The notes under the pieces: model-generated | Databases searched by the model: none | What the model was told of the DNA's origin: nothing | Seen by the model: only the letters and a program-made list of their open reading frames with translations | Part shown: piece after piece, positions 51,772 through 60,940 of the stretch | Position numbering within the stretch: position 1 is the stretch's first letter | How the letters are laid out: each line of letters opens with the position of its first letter | Made by a program: the position numbers and the translations under genes | Assembly (NCBI GenBank): GCA_002387205.1 | Contig: DGLA01000016.1 | Coordinates: 62,001-126,000, forward strand | Reading direction: 5' to 3' | From: Stutzerimonas stutzeri | Lineage (GTDB): Bacteria; Pseudomonadota; Gammaproteobacteria; Pseudomonadales; Pseudomonadaceae | DNA length: 64,000 nt

Positions 51772-52107
51772 ATGCCATTGCCATTCTGGGCCGAATTGTT
51801 GATTAGCCTGTTTCTCATAACAGGCAGCGTCTTTGCTTTGATTGGCGCGATCGGGCTCTACCGCCTGCCGGATTTCTTTACGCGTCTGCACGGGCCGACC
51901 AAGGCCACAACCTTGGGCGTAGGTGGGGTTGTCGTGGCGTCGATGATCTTCTTCAGCAACCAGGGGGATGGCATTAGCCTGCACGAAGTGCTGATAACTC
52001 TTTTCCTGTTTCTCACTGCGCCTGTCAGCGCGCATGTGCTGGCCAAGGCCGCGATGCAGCAAAAGCTGCCCTATACGGCCAGGACGCGCGGCAAACCCTG
52101 GGACTGA
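51772..52107 (+). CDS. mrpG: Na+/H+ antiporter subunit G (MrpG/MnhG)
   Basis: This is a 111-residue protein with three helices. It has LIGAIGLYRLPDFFTRLHGPTKATTLGVGGVV, the MrpG signature, and TAPVSAHVLAKAA near the end. It is the last gene of the complete ABCDEFG set, with mrpF ending 9 bp upstream. Confidence 0.94.
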   Translation: MPLPFWAELLISLFLITGSVFALIGAIGLYRLPDFFTRLHGPTKATTLGVGGVVVASMIFFSNQGDGISLHEVLITLFLFLTAPVSAHVLAKAAMQQKLPYTARTRGKPWD

Positions 52108-52114
52108 CAGCCAA

Positions 52115-52137
52115 CCTGGCGGCGCAATGCCGCCAGG
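52115..52137. terminator. Stem-loop between mrpG and glnD
   Basis: CCTGGCGGC (52115-52123) pairs perfectly with GCCGCCAGG (52129-52137) around a 5-nt loop, between two converging stop codons. There is no T-run, so it may be a weak or Rho-assisted end. Confidence 0.55.
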
Positions 52138-52146
52138 ACAGACCTC

Positions 52147-54849
52147 TCAGATGACGATGCTGCTCGGGGAAGGTTGATGCTCGTTGTCCTGGGACAGTTG
52201 CTTGATCATCGCCTGCTGCAGCTGGATGCACAGTTGCGGGTCGGACAGTGGCTGGTTGTCGGCCTGGGTCACGAAAAATACGTCTTCGACGCGTTCGCCC
52301 AGGGTGGCGATCTTGGCGTTTTGCACCGAAAGGTCGAAGTCCAGGAACAACTGTCCGATGCGCGCCAGCAAACCGGGCCGGTCAGGGGCGACGACCTCGA
52401 TGATGGTCTGCGGCCGTTGCATGTCGTTGTGGATGGTGACTTGCGGTGGAAAGGCGAAATGCTTCAACTGCCGCGGCACTCGCTTCTGGATGATCGTCAG
52501 GTAGTCGTCCGGGTTGCGTAGCGCGGCGATTAGCCCCTGGCGAATCTCCTCGGTGCGCTCGGGATCGTTGCCGATGGGGCTACCGTCGGCGTCCAGCACG
52601 ATATAGGTATCCAGCGTGAACTGGCTGCTTGAGGTGATGATCCGCGCGTCATGGATGTTCAGGTTCAACTGGTCCATGGCTGCCACCGTGACGGCGAAGA
52701 AGTCATGCTGGTCCGGGGCATAGATGAATATCTGCGTACCACCCTCGAACTCCCGCTGGGTGGTCTCCTTGATCAATACCAGCGGGCCGCCATCATCAGG
52801 ATGTTCGATGATGGCCTCGGTATGCCAGGCCACATCGGCAGACGAGTGACGCATGAAGTAATCGTCGCCCAGTTGCGACCAGAGCTGCTCGGCGTCGTCC
52901 GGGTCGGTGCCATTGCGAACCAGGTTGTCGAGCGCGGCACGCTGGGTCTGGCGGATCTGCTCTTCCCGATCCAGAGGGTTTTCCAATCCGCGTTTGAGGG
53001 CGCGCTTGGTCTCGGTGTAGAGCTGGCGCAACAAGCTTGCTCGCCACGAATTCCACAGGGTCGGGTTGGTGGCGTTGATGTCCGCCACAGTCAGTACATA
53101 GAGATAATCCAGGTGCGTCTCGTCGCCGACTTGCTGGGCAAAATCATTGATCACCTGGGGATCCGACAGATCCTTGCGCTGCGCAGTGGTGGACATTGCC
53201 AGATGGTTCTCGACCAGCCAGACCACCAGGCGGGTGTCCCAGGCTGGAAGCTTGTGGCGTGCACAGAAGGCCTGGGCATCCACAGCGCCAAGCTCGGAGT
53301 GGTCGCCCCCACGGCCCTTGGCGATGTCGTGGTAAAGGCCGGCTATATAGATGAGCTCCGGCTTGGGCAGTCGTTCGACCAGCTTGCTGGCCAACGGATA
53401 TTTTTCCGCCACGCCAGGCTTGCCGAGCTTGCGCAGATATTTGATGACGTTGAGTGTGTGCGCGTCGACGGTATAGATGTGAAAAAGGTCGTGTTGCATC
53501 TGGCCGACGATGTGGCCGAACTCGGGAAGGTAGCGCCCGAGAATCCCGTAGCGGTTCATTCGACGCAGGTTGCGATGGATGCCTTCCTTGCACTTGAACA
53601 GCTCGATGAACAGGCTGGTGTTGCGTATGTCGCTGCGGAACTCATCGTCGATCAGGTGGCGATGGTCGCGCAGCAGGCGAATGGTTTCGGCTCGGACACC
53701 TTGTATTTCCGGGTGCTGTGCGAGCAGCACGAATATCTCGAGAATCGCAAAGGGCCGACGCTTGAACACCGAGTCATCGGCGACTTCGAGGTAGCCATCG
53801 CGTAGCAGAAAACGGCTGTTGAGCGAGACGGCCGGTCCGGTCTCGCCGTCCCAGAGGATCACCTCGGCAAAATGCTGGCCGACCAGGTCGCTGAGCTCGG
53901 AGATGCTCATCACCACACGGTAATACTTCTGCATGAAACGTTCGATGGCGAGTTTGGCGTCGCTGTCCTCATAACCGAGGAGGGCGGCCAGGCTTCGCTG
54001 ATGGTCGAACAACAGGCGGTCTTCGGCGCGTCCAGCAAGCATGTGGAGACCGTAGCGAACCCGCCAGATAAATTCCTGGCTGGACACCAGCAGGGCGTAC
54101 TCGCCCTCGGTGAGAAACCCCTGGTCGACGATGGCGCTCAGGTTGAGGCTGCCAAACTGCCGCCGTGCGATCCAGAGAATGGTCTGGATATCGCGGAGCC
54201 CCCCTGGCGAGCCTTTTACGTTGGGTTCGAGGTTGTATTCGGTGTTGTTGTATTTCGAATGCCGGGCCGCCTGCTCGTTACGCTTGGCCAGGAAGAATTC
54301 CTTGCTGCTCCACATCTCGGACGGGCCGGTGACCTGGAGCATGCTTTGGCGCAACCGCTCGGGCCCTGCAATGGTGCGACTTTCCATCAGGTTGGTGATG
54401 ACGGTCAGGTCCGCGCGGGCTTCCTCGGCGCATTCGGCTACCGTGCGTACGCTCTGGCCAACTTCCAGACCGATGTCCCAGAGCAGGGTCAGGAACCCTT
54501 CGATTGCGTTGCGGAATACCTCGTGATCACTTTCTTCAAGCAGAATCAGCAGATCGATATCGGAGTAGGGATGCAGCTCGCCGCGGCCGTAGCCGCCCAC
54601 GGCAACCAGGGCGATATCGGTATCGGCACTCCGGTTGAATCGTTCCCAGGCCGCGCAAAGAATCTGGTCAACGAACCAGGCCCGGTCCTCGATCAGTCGA
54701 CGAATATCTCCGCCGGCAAGGAAGCGTGCATCGAGTGCTTCGCGCGCCTTGCGGATAACCTTCTTGAACGCGGCAATAGGGCTGGCCTTGAGGGCAAGCT
54801 CCGCCTGGAACTGGCTAGGGTCGAAGAGCTCGGGGTCAACCTGAGGCAT
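52147..54849 (-). CDS. glnD: Bifunctional uridylyltransferase/uridylyl-removing enzyme GlnD
   Basis: This 900-residue nitrogen sensor modifies and demodifies PII (GlnB/GlnK) in response to glutamine. The nucleotidyltransferase motif GGYGRGELHPYSDID is at 85-99, with D97 and D99 as metal ligands. The HD domain includes GLYHDIAKGRGGDHSELG at about 510-530. Two ACT domains for glutamine sensing occupy the C-terminus (about 705-790 and 815-895). It lies downstream of map on the same strand, the usual Pseudomonas arrangement. Confidence 0.97.
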   Translation of the reverse strand: MPQVDPELFDPSQFQAELALKASPIAAFKKVIRKAREALDARFLAGGDIRRLIEDRAWFVDQILCAAWERFNRSADTDIALVAVGGYGRGELHPYSDIDLLILLEESDHEVFRNAIEGFLTLLWDIGLEVGQSVRTVAECAEEARADLTVITNLMESRTIAGPERLRQSMLQVTGPSEMWSSKEFFLAKRNEQAARHSKYNNTEYNLEPNVKGSPGGLRDIQTILWIARRQFGSLNLSAIVDQGFLTEGEYALLVSSQEFIWRVRYGLHMLAGRAEDRLLFDHQRSLAALLGYEDSDAKLAIERFMQKYYRVVMSISELSDLVGQHFAEVILWDGETGPAVSLNSRFLLRDGYLEVADDSVFKRRPFAILEIFVLLAQHPEIQGVRAETIRLLRDHRHLIDDEFRSDIRNTSLFIELFKCKEGIHRNLRRMNRYGILGRYLPEFGHIVGQMQHDLFHIYTVDAHTLNVIKYLRKLGKPGVAEKYPLASKLVERLPKPELIYIAGLYHDIAKGRGGDHSELGAVDAQAFCARHKLPAWDTRLVVWLVENHLAMSTTAQRKDLSDPQVINDFAQQVGDETHLDYLYVLTVADINATNPTLWNSWRASLLRQLYTETKRALKRGLENPLDREEQIRQTQRAALDNLVRNGTDPDDAEQLWSQLGDDYFMRHSSADVAWHTEAIIEHPDDGGPLVLIKETTQREFEGGTQIFIYAPDQHDFFAVTVAAMDQLNLNIHDARIITSSSQFTLDTYIVLDADGSPIGNDPERTEEIRQGLIAALRNPDDYLTIIQKRVPRQLKHFAFPPQVTIHNDMQRPQTIIEVVAPDRPGLLARIGQLFLDFDLSVQNAKIATLGERVEDVFFVTQADNQPLSDPQLCIQLQQAMIKQLSQDNEHQPSPSSIVI

Positions 54850-54889
54850 GGGTAGGCCCCTCCTTCATAGCAGCGAAACGGGTAGGCGA

Positions 54890-55672
54890 TCAGGCCGAAG
54901 TGCGAGCAATGGTATCGTCGCTGCGCAGGGTCAGGATTTCATACCCGTCGGAGGTGACCACAATGGTGTGCTCCCACTGAGCTGACAGCTTGCGGTCCTT
55001 GGTGATGGCCGTCCAGCCGTCTCCCAGCAGTCGGGTCTCGGACCGACCCTGGTTGATCATCGGCTCGATGGTGAAGGTCATGCCTTCCGCCAGCTCCAGT
55101 CCGGTCCCGGCACGGCCATAGTGGAGAACCTGAGGTTCTTCGTGGAAGACCTTGCCAATACCGTGGCCACAATATTCACGAACAACGGAGAAGCCATTCT
55201 TTTCGGCGTGCTTCTGAATGACTTCGCCGATATCGCCAAGCCGCGCGCCGGGCCGGACGATCTCGATACCTTTATAGAGGCATTCCTGAGTGACCTTGCA
55301 CAGGCGCTCTGCCCACTCGGGCGCTTTGCCCACCAGGAACATCTTGCTGGTGTCCCCATGATAGCCATCCTTGATGACGGTAATGTCGATGTTAAGAATG
55401 TCGCCATCCTTCAATGGTTTGTCGTTGGGAATGCCATGGCAGACCACATGATTGATGGACGTACAGATCGACTTTGGATAGCCCTTGTAATTGAGCGGGG
55501 CGGGGATGGCCTGTTGTACGTTGACGATGTGGTCGTGGCAGCGGCGGTCCAGCTCTTCGGTAGTCACACCCGGCTTGACGTACTCACCAATCATTTCGAG
55601 CACCTCTGCAGCCAGGCGGCCTGCGATGCGCATCTTCTCGATATCTTCAGGGGTCTTGATGGAAACGGTCAT
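54890..55672 (-). CDS. map: Type I methionine aminopeptidase
   Basis: This 260-residue metalloenzyme removes N-terminal methionine from new proteins. Expected ligands are visible: H79 in HVVCHGIP, D96 and D107 in DILNIDITVIKDGYHGDTSKMF, then the His in GHGIGKVFHEEP and the glutamates of MTFTIEPM and WEHTIVV. Length and motifs are standard. It is divergent from rpsB, the conserved map-rpsB-tsf arrangement of gammaproteobacteria. Confidence 0.97.
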   Translation of the reverse strand: MTVSIKTPEDIEKMRIAGRLAAEVLEMIGEYVKPGVTTEELDRRCHDHIVNVQQAIPAPLNYKGYPKSICTSINHVVCHGIPNDKPLKDGDILNIDITVIKDGYHGDTSKMFLVGKAPEWAERLCKVTQECLYKGIEIVRPGARLGDIGEVIQKHAEKNGFSVVREYCGHGIGKVFHEEPQVLHYGRAGTGLELAEGMTFTIEPMINQGRSETRLLGDGWTAITKDRKLSAQWEHTIVVTSDGYEILTLRSDDTIARTSA

Positions 55673-55981
55673 GCAATTCTCTTGGCGCCAAGAGGCGCTG
55701 GCTGAAAAAATTGAGCAGATGATAAACCAAACAGCCCTGCAGCTGCAGGCGGCCGGGGAGGCTGATCAGTCGATGCGATGCGTTGCTTCTGGTGGTTGCG
55801 AGCCGGTTATGGTTGGCCGCGCTAGCCTCTTGCCGGTCTTTGTGCTATAAAACGCGCCGCTCTGCGGGACTACCCGCCGAGCCTGACCCCACACACGTGT
55901 CGGCACGGTATCCTGGGTGCTCGAAAGAGTTGGATATCGGGACGCGTGGAGGCCTAACCCGACTTATTCTGAGGAAGTCCC
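55673..55981. other. map-rpsB divergent intergenic region
   Basis: This ~310-bp region separates map from rpsB and should hold both promoters and the long rpsB leader (about 130 nt). That leader is where ribosomal protein S2 feeds back in related bacteria. Only the promoter at 55843-55851 is clear. Confidence 0.6.
55843..55851 (+). promoter_or_regulatory. Extended -10 promoter candidate for rpsB
   Basis: TGC followed by TATAAA (55843-55851) is an extended -10 element with no good -35 at 17 bp. The bases after it are GC-rich, typical of growth-rate-controlled ribosomal promoters. It lies about 130 bp ahead of the rpsB start. Confidence 0.55.
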
Positions 55982-56722
55982 ATGTCTCAAGTCACCATGC
56001 GCGATATGCTGAAGGCCGGTGTGCACTTCGGCCACCAGACCCGTTACTGGAACCCGAAAATGAACAAGTACATTTTCGGTGCGCGCAACAAGATTCATAT
56101 CGTCAACCTTGAAAAAACCCTGCCGATGTTCAACGACGCGCTGCGTTTCGTTGAGAAGCTGGCGGCCGGCAAGAACAAGATTCTGTTCGTTGGCACCAAG
56201 CGTTCCGCTGGCAAGATCGTTCGCGAAGAAGCCACGCGTTGCGGCTCTCCGTACGTCGATCATCGCTGGTTGGGCGGCATGCTGACCAACTACAAGACCA
56301 TTCGCGCCTCGATCAAGCGCCTGCGTGAGCTGGAAACCCAGTCTCAGGACGGTACCTTCGAGAAGCTGACCAAGAAAGAAGCGCTGATGCGTACCCGTGA
56401 TCTGGAAAAACTGGATCGCAGCCTGGGCGGCATCAAGGATATGGGTGGTCTGCCCGACGCGATGTTCGTAGTCGACGTCGATCATGAGCGCATTGCCATC
56501 TCCGAAGCCAACAAGCTCGGTATTCCGGTCATTGGTATCGTCGACACCAACAGCAGCCCGGAAGGCGTCGACTACATCATTCCCGGTAACGATGATGCCA
56601 TCCGCGCCGTGCAACTCTATCTGAGCTCGATGGCTGATGCAGTCCTGCGCGGTCGCCAGAATGGCGCTGGCGGTGCTGACGAGTTCGTCGAAGAGGCAGC
56701 TCCCGAGGCCGCACAAGGCTGA
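55982..56722 (+). CDS. rpsB: 30S ribosomal protein S2
   Basis: This 246-residue ribosomal protein opens with MSQVTMRDMLKAGVHFGHQTRYWNPKMNKYIFGARN, the universal S2 signature. HRWLGGMLTNYKTIRASI and GIPVIGIVDTNSSPEGVDYIIPGNDDA are also conserved. GAGGAAG precedes ATG 55982. tsf follows after 126 bp containing a hairpin. Confidence 0.98.
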   Translation: MSQVTMRDMLKAGVHFGHQTRYWNPKMNKYIFGARNKIHIVNLEKTLPMFNDALRFVEKLAAGKNKILFVGTKRSAGKIVREEATRCGSPYVDHRWLGGMLTNYKTIRASIKRLRELETQSQDGTFEKLTKKEALMRTRDLEKLDRSLGGIKDMGGLPDAMFVVDVDHERIAISEANKLGIPVIGIVDTNSSPEGVDYIIPGNDDAIRAVQLYLSSMADAVLRGRQNGAGGADEFVEEAAPEAAQG

Positions 56723-56757
56723 GCGAGACTGTCGCCTAGCTGATACCCGTTGAACAA

Positions 56758-56780
56758 GAAGGGGGCTATGCCCCCTTTTT
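56758..56780 (+). terminator. Rho-independent terminator/attenuator between rpsB and tsf
   Basis: GGGGGC (56761-56766) pairs with GCCCCC (56770-56775) around TAT, extended by A-T pairs, and followed by a T-run. It lies between two genes normally transcribed together, so partial read-through is expected, lowering tsf relative to rpsB. Confidence 0.88.
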
Positions 56781-56848
56781 GCCACTTCCGAATTGATCGC
56801 CTGACCAAGAGGCGATGATCGAAAATCGAATCGAGAGGATTTGCGAAC

Positions 56849-57718
56849 ATGGCAGAGATCACTGCAGCCCTGGTTAAAGAACTGCGCGAGCGCACTGGCC
56901 AAGGCATGATGGATTGCAAAAAGGCACTCACCGCTGCTGGCGGCGACATCGAAAAAGCCATTGATGACATGCGTGCCGCTGGCGCGATCAAGGCAGCCAA
57001 GAAGGCGGGCAACATTGCTGCCGAAGGCGCCATTGCAGTCAAGGTCGCTGATGACAATAAGCGCGCCGTGATTATCGAAGTCAACTCGCAGACCGACTTC
57101 CTGGCTCTGCAGGACGACTTCAAGAACTTCGTCAGCAACAGTGTCGAGAAAGCCTTCGCCGAGAAGATGACCGATGCAGCTCCGCTGATCGCCGCCCAGG
57201 AAGCGGATCGTGAAGCGCTGGTGGCCAAGTGTGGCGAAAACGTCAACATCCGCCGGCTGACCACCGTTGAAGCCGATCTGGTCGGTGCCTACCTGCATGG
57301 CCATCGCATCGGTGTGCTGGTAGCCCTGAAGGGCGGCAGCGTCGAGTTGGCCAAGGAGATCGCCATGCACGTCGCGGCCAGCAACCCCCAGTTCCTGGAT
57401 CCGTCGCAGGTATCTGAGGAGGCCGTTGCCAAGGAGAAGGAAATCTTCCTGGCCCTGAACGAGGACAAGATCAAGGGCAAGCCAGCGGAAATCGTCGAGA
57501 AGATGGTCGCCGGTCGCATCAGCAAGTTCCTGGCTGAAGCCAGCCTTGTCGAGCAGGCCTTCGTCAAGGACCCGGAAATCAAGGTTGGTGAGCTGGCGAA
57601 GAAGGCCGGTGCCGAAATCGTTTCCTTCGTTCGTTACGAAGTAGGCGAAGGTATCGAGCGCGCTGAAGTTGACTTCGCTGCAGAAGTTGCTGCTCAGGTA
57701 GCTGCTACCAAGCAGTAA
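56849..57718 (+). CDS. tsf: Translation elongation factor Ts
   Basis: This 289-residue factor recycles EF-Tu from GDP to GTP. The N-terminal UBA-like part ALVKELRERTGQGMMDCKKALTAAGGDIEKAIDDMR (8-43) is followed by the TDFLALQDDFKNFV motif that contacts EF-Tu (about 82-95). The core and coiled-coil parts are complete. AGAGGAT precedes ATG 56849. Confidence 0.98.
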   Translation: MAEITAALVKELRERTGQGMMDCKKALTAAGGDIEKAIDDMRAAGAIKAAKKAGNIAAEGAIAVKVADDNKRAVIIEVNSQTDFLALQDDFKNFVSNSVEKAFAEKMTDAAPLIAAQEADREALVAKCGENVNIRRLTTVEADLVGAYLHGHRIGVLVALKGGSVELAKEIAMHVAASNPQFLDPSQVSEEAVAKEKEIFLALNEDKIKGKPAEIVEKMVAGRISKFLAEASLVEQAFVKDPEIKVGELAKKAGAEIVSFVRYEVGEGIERAEVDFAAEVAAQVAATKQ

Positions 57719-57736
57719 TACGCTTAGTTGACCTCG

Positions 57737-57769
57737 AAGAGGCTGCCCGCTCACGCGCGCGGCCTCTTT
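57737..57769 (+). terminator. Stem-loop after tsf
   Basis: AAGAGGC (57737-57743) pairs with GCCTCTT (57762-57768) with a large GC-rich loop that can form an inner GC stem. A short T stretch follows. It is a likely but not strong terminator, since pyrH is about 195 bp further on with room for its own promoter. Confidence 0.6.
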
Positions 57770-57913
57770 GTCGAACTGAAGCCCGGAAATTGTTTATTTG
57801 TCACGATATAGTCATCGCTCGGCACCAAGCCGCAGCTTCGCTGTCATAGCGCAGATATTTTCTGGCTGTACGGCCAGGTCAGTCATACAAACGCCGCAGG
57901 AGAAACAACGCCA

Positions 57914-58657
57914 ATGGCTCAGCAGATGAGTGCACGCAATCCTCGCTACAAACGCATTCTGCTCAAATTAAGCGGCGAAGCCCTGATGGGCTCGGAAGAC
58001 TTCGGCATAGACCCCAAGGTACTGGATCGCATGGCCCTTGAAGTCGGCCAGTTGGTCGGAATCGGCGTGGAGGTAGGGCTTGTCATCGGCGGCGGAAACC
58101 TGTTCCGTGGCGCGGCGCTGTCGGCTGCCGGCATGGATCGTGTCACGGGCGATCACATGGGAATGCTGGCTACGGTCATGAACTCCCTCGCCATGCGCGA
58201 CGCGCTGGAGCGTTCGAATATTCCGGCACTCGTCATGTCGGCCATATCCATGGTAGGCGTCACCGATCACTACGATCGTCGCAAGGCTATGCGTCACCTG
58301 AAAAGTGGTGAGGTGGTGATTTTCTCTGCCGGTACCGGCAATCCATTCTTTACTACCGATTCGGCAGCGTGTCTGCGCGCCATTGAAATACATGCCGACG
58401 TCGTGCTGAAGGCCACGAAGGTCGACGGTGTTTATACTGCTGACCCGTTCAAGGATCCGAACGCGGAGAAATTCGAGCAGCTGACATACGACGACGTACT
58501 CGACCGCAAGCTCGGCGTGATGGATCTGACGGCCATCTGCCTGTGTCGTGACCACGACATGCCGCTACGGGTCTTCAACATGAACAAGCCAGGCGCCCTG
58601 CTCAATATCGTGCTCGGTGGCGCTGAAGGAACCCTGATCGAGGAACCTAAACAATGA
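57914..58657 (+). CDS. pyrH: UMP kinase
   Basis: This 247-residue enzyme phosphorylates UMP to UDP and is essential for pyrimidine nucleotide supply. KRILLKLSGEALMG (14-27), VIGGGNLFRG (57-66), GTGNPFFTTDSAA and KVDGVYTADPFKD are the characteristic motifs of the bacterial UMP kinase (amino-acid kinase fold). GCAGGAGAAA upstream supports ATG 57914. Its stop overlaps the frr start as ATGA. Confidence 0.97.
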   Translation: MAQQMSARNPRYKRILLKLSGEALMGSEDFGIDPKVLDRMALEVGQLVGIGVEVGLVIGGGNLFRGAALSAAGMDRVTGDHMGMLATVMNSLAMRDALERSNIPALVMSAISMVGVTDHYDRRKAMRHLKSGEVVIFSAGTGNPFFTTDSAACLRAIEIHADVVLKATKVDGVYTADPFKDPNAEKFEQLTYDDVLDRKLGVMDLTAICLCRDHDMPLRVFNMNKPGALLNIVLGGAEGTLIEEPKQ

Positions 58658-59211
58658 TCAACGAGATCAAGCAGGATGCGCAGGAGCGCATGAAAAAAAC
58701 GCTGGAGTCGCTGGGTCACGCCTTTGCCAAGATCCGTACCGGCCGGGCTCATCCAAGCATTCTGGATGGTGTGATGGTGTCCTACTACGGCAGCGATACT
58801 CCGCTGCGCCAGATCGCCAACGTGACAGCCGAAGACTCGCGGACCCTGGCGCTGACGATTTTTGATCGCAGCATGATCCAGGCGGTCGAGAAAGCCATCA
58901 TGACTTCCGACCTCGGCCTTAATCCGGCCACTGCTGGTACTACCATTCGAGTGCCGATGCCGGCGCTGACCGAGGAGACGCGCAAGGGCTACACCAAGCA
59001 GGCCCGCGCCGAAGCTGAAAACGCCCGGGTCGCCGTGCGCAACATTCGCCGTGATGCCATCGCACAGCTCAAGGACCTGGTGAAAGAGAAGGAAATCAGC
59101 GAAGACGAGGAACGTCGCGGTCAGGATGACGTTCAAAAGCTGACTGACAAGTACGTTGCGGAGATCGACAAGGCATTGGAAGGCAAAGAAAGCGACCTGA
59201 TGGCCGTTTGA
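58654..59211 (+). CDS. frr: Ribosome recycling factor
   Basis: This 185-residue factor splits post-termination ribosomes with EF-G. The first helix starts DAQERMKKTLESLGHAFAKIRTGRAHPSILDGVMV. The C-terminal helices include RRGQDDVQKLTDKYVAEIDKALEGKESDLMAV. The length is standard. It is translationally coupled to pyrH by ATGA. Confidence 0.98.
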   Translation: MINEIKQDAQERMKKTLESLGHAFAKIRTGRAHPSILDGVMVSYYGSDTPLRQIANVTAEDSRTLALTIFDRSMIQAVEKAIMTSDLGLNPATAGTTIRVPMPALTEETRKGYTKQARAEAENARVAVRNIRRDAIAQLKDLVKEKEISEDEERRGQDDVQKLTDKYVAEIDKALEGKESDLMAV

Positions 59212-59369
59212 CATTGCTTCGTCAGGTCATGTTCGTATCGCTCATGTCGGGGCGGGTCAGCAGTTCAGGAGCTGGCACGCAAGGGGTTAACCAGCTGTAT
59301 CCCCGGGAACTGTCATTGGCAGTTGCTCCTATTGTTCGCAGCGTGTTTGAGCGCAGGTAGAGTCGTTTC

Positions 59370-60131
59370 ATGGAAAAGGTCAGGCAGATTGCCGGGCGGA
59401 ATGTACCCCGTCATGTCGCAATCATCATGGATGGCAACAATCGCTGGGCAAAACGGCGCCTATTGCCTGGTGTGGCCGGACACAAGGCTGGTGTGGACGC
59501 GGTTCGTGCGGTGATCGAAGTTTGCGCTGAAGCGGGAGTCGAGGTGCTGACTCTTTTCGCGTTCTCCAGTGAAAACTGGCAGCGGCCAGCCGACGAAGTA
59601 GGCGCCTTGATGGAGCTTTTCCTCAGTGCCCTCAGGCGCGAAGCACGGAAGCTGAATGATAACGACATCAGCTTGCGCATCATTGGTGACCGTTCCCGCT
59701 TTCATCCCGAACTGCAAGCCGCCATGCTTGAAGCTGAAGAGATGACGGCAGGCAGCGGTCGTTTCGTGCTGCAGGTGGCAGCCAACTATGGCGGGCAGTG
59801 GGACATTCTCCAGGCTGCGCAGCGAATGGCCCGAGAGGCGCAAGCGGGGCGTTTGAATCCGGACCAAGTCACGCCGGCGTTATTCCAGGAATATCTTGCC
59901 ACCGGGGGCATGCCGTTACCTGACCTGTGTATTCGTACCGGCGGTGAGCACCGCATCAGCAACTTTCTGTTGTGGCAGCTTGCCTATGCCGAGTTGTATT
60001 TCTCCGATCTGTTCTGGCCAGATTTCAAGCACGACGCGATGCGCACGGCGCTAGCAGACTTCGCCCGTCGGCAGCGCCGTTTCGGGAAGACGGGTGACCA
60101 GGTCGCAATCGAGGTTCGTGCAGAATGCTGA
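59370..60131 (+). CDS. uppS: Undecaprenyl diphosphate synthase
   Basis: This 253-residue cis-prenyltransferase makes C55 lipid carrier, which feeds peptidoglycan, O-antigen and the EPS made elsewhere in this window. HVAIIMDGNNRWAKRR (15-30) contains catalytic D21. FAFSSENWQRP (about 69-79), and LCIRTGGEHRISNFLLWQLAYAELYF with DLFWPDF near the end, are the conserved blocks. The start is ATG 59370. Its stop lies 7 bp inside cdsA. Confidence 0.97.
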   Translation: MEKVRQIAGRNVPRHVAIIMDGNNRWAKRRLLPGVAGHKAGVDAVRAVIEVCAEAGVEVLTLFAFSSENWQRPADEVGALMELFLSALRREARKLNDNDISLRIIGDRSRFHPELQAAMLEAEEMTAGSGRFVLQVAANYGGQWDILQAAQRMAREAQAGRLNPDQVTPALFQEYLATGGMPLPDLCIRTGGEHRISNFLLWQLAYAELYFSDLFWPDFKHDAMRTALADFARRQRRFGKTGDQVAIEVRAEC

Positions 60132-60940
60132 AGCAACGCATCATCACTGCGGCCATTCTTCTGCCGATCGCACTGATTGGCTTCTTCCTTCTGGAAGGGC
60201 TGGCTTTCGCTCTGTTCATCGGCGTCGTCGTGGTGCTGGGGGCATGGGAATGGGCGCGTCTGGCGGGATTCACCGACCAGATGGTGCGGGTCCTGTATGC
60301 GCTGGCTGTCGCCTTACTGCTGGCTGGGCTGTATCTGGCCCCTTCATGGGCGCCTTGGCTGCTGGCAATCAGTGTGCTGTGGTGGTTGTTTGCGTTGGCC
60401 TTGGTCCTCGGTTACCCCGAGAGCCAGCGCCATTGGGGTGGTCGTCTCGGCAGTCTGGGTATTGGCTTGCTGGTTCTGTTGCCCGCGTGGCAAGGGTTGG
60501 TTCTGCTCAAGCAGTGGCCTCAGGGCAACTGGTTGATCGTTGCGGTCATGGTCCTGGTCTGGGGGGCTGATATCGGCGCCTATGCCGCTGGCAAGACCTT
60601 TGGTAGGCGCAAACTCGCGGCTCGGGTCAGCCCCGGCAAGAGCTGGGAAGGGCTGATCGGCGGCCTGATCGCTAGTCTGCTCATCACTGCGGGCGTCGGG
60701 CTCTATCACGGCTGGTCTGCACGGGAATTGGTACTTGCCCTGCTGGGCGCCGCCTTGGTGGTGGTGATTTCCGTGGTAGGTGACTTGACAGAAAGCATGT
60801 TCAAGCGCAGTTCGGGGGTCAAGGACAGTAGTCACTTGCTGCCCGGGCATGGTGGTGTGCTGGATCGCATCGACAGTCTGACCGCTGCCGTTCCGGTGTT
60901 CACCGTTCTGCTGTGGCTCGCTGGGTGGGGCGTGTGGTGA
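60125..60940 (+). CDS. cdsA: Phosphatidate cytidylyltransferase
   Basis: This 271-residue membrane enzyme makes CDP-diacylglycerol, the branch point for phospholipids. It has about eight helices and the family signature SMFKRSSGVKDSSHLLPGHGGVLDRIDSL near the C-terminus. It overlaps uppS by 7 bp and its stop overlaps the GTG start of dxr, so the lipid genes are tightly coupled. Confidence 0.97.
   Translation: MLKQRIITAAILLPIALIGFFLLEGLAFALFIGVVVVLGAWEWARLAGFTDQMVRVLYALAVALLLAGLYLAPSWAPWLLAISVLWWLFALALVLGYPESQRHWGGRLGSLGIGLLVLLPAWQGLVLLKQWPQGNWLIVAVMVLVWGADIGAYAAGKTFGRRKLAARVSPGKSWEGLIGGLIASLLITAGVGLYHGWSARELVLALLGAALVVVISVVGDLTESMFKRSSGVKDSSHLLPGHGGVLDRIDSLTAAVPVFTVLLWLAGWGVW

Noticed and set aside
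52651..53805. 384-codon frame antisense to glnD
   Set aside because: glnD is intact with all domains; no start signal supports the antisense frame.
55964..57754. 596-codon frame antisense to rpsB-tsf
   Set aside because: It spans two certain genes and the terminator between them; codon use of the essential genes explains it.
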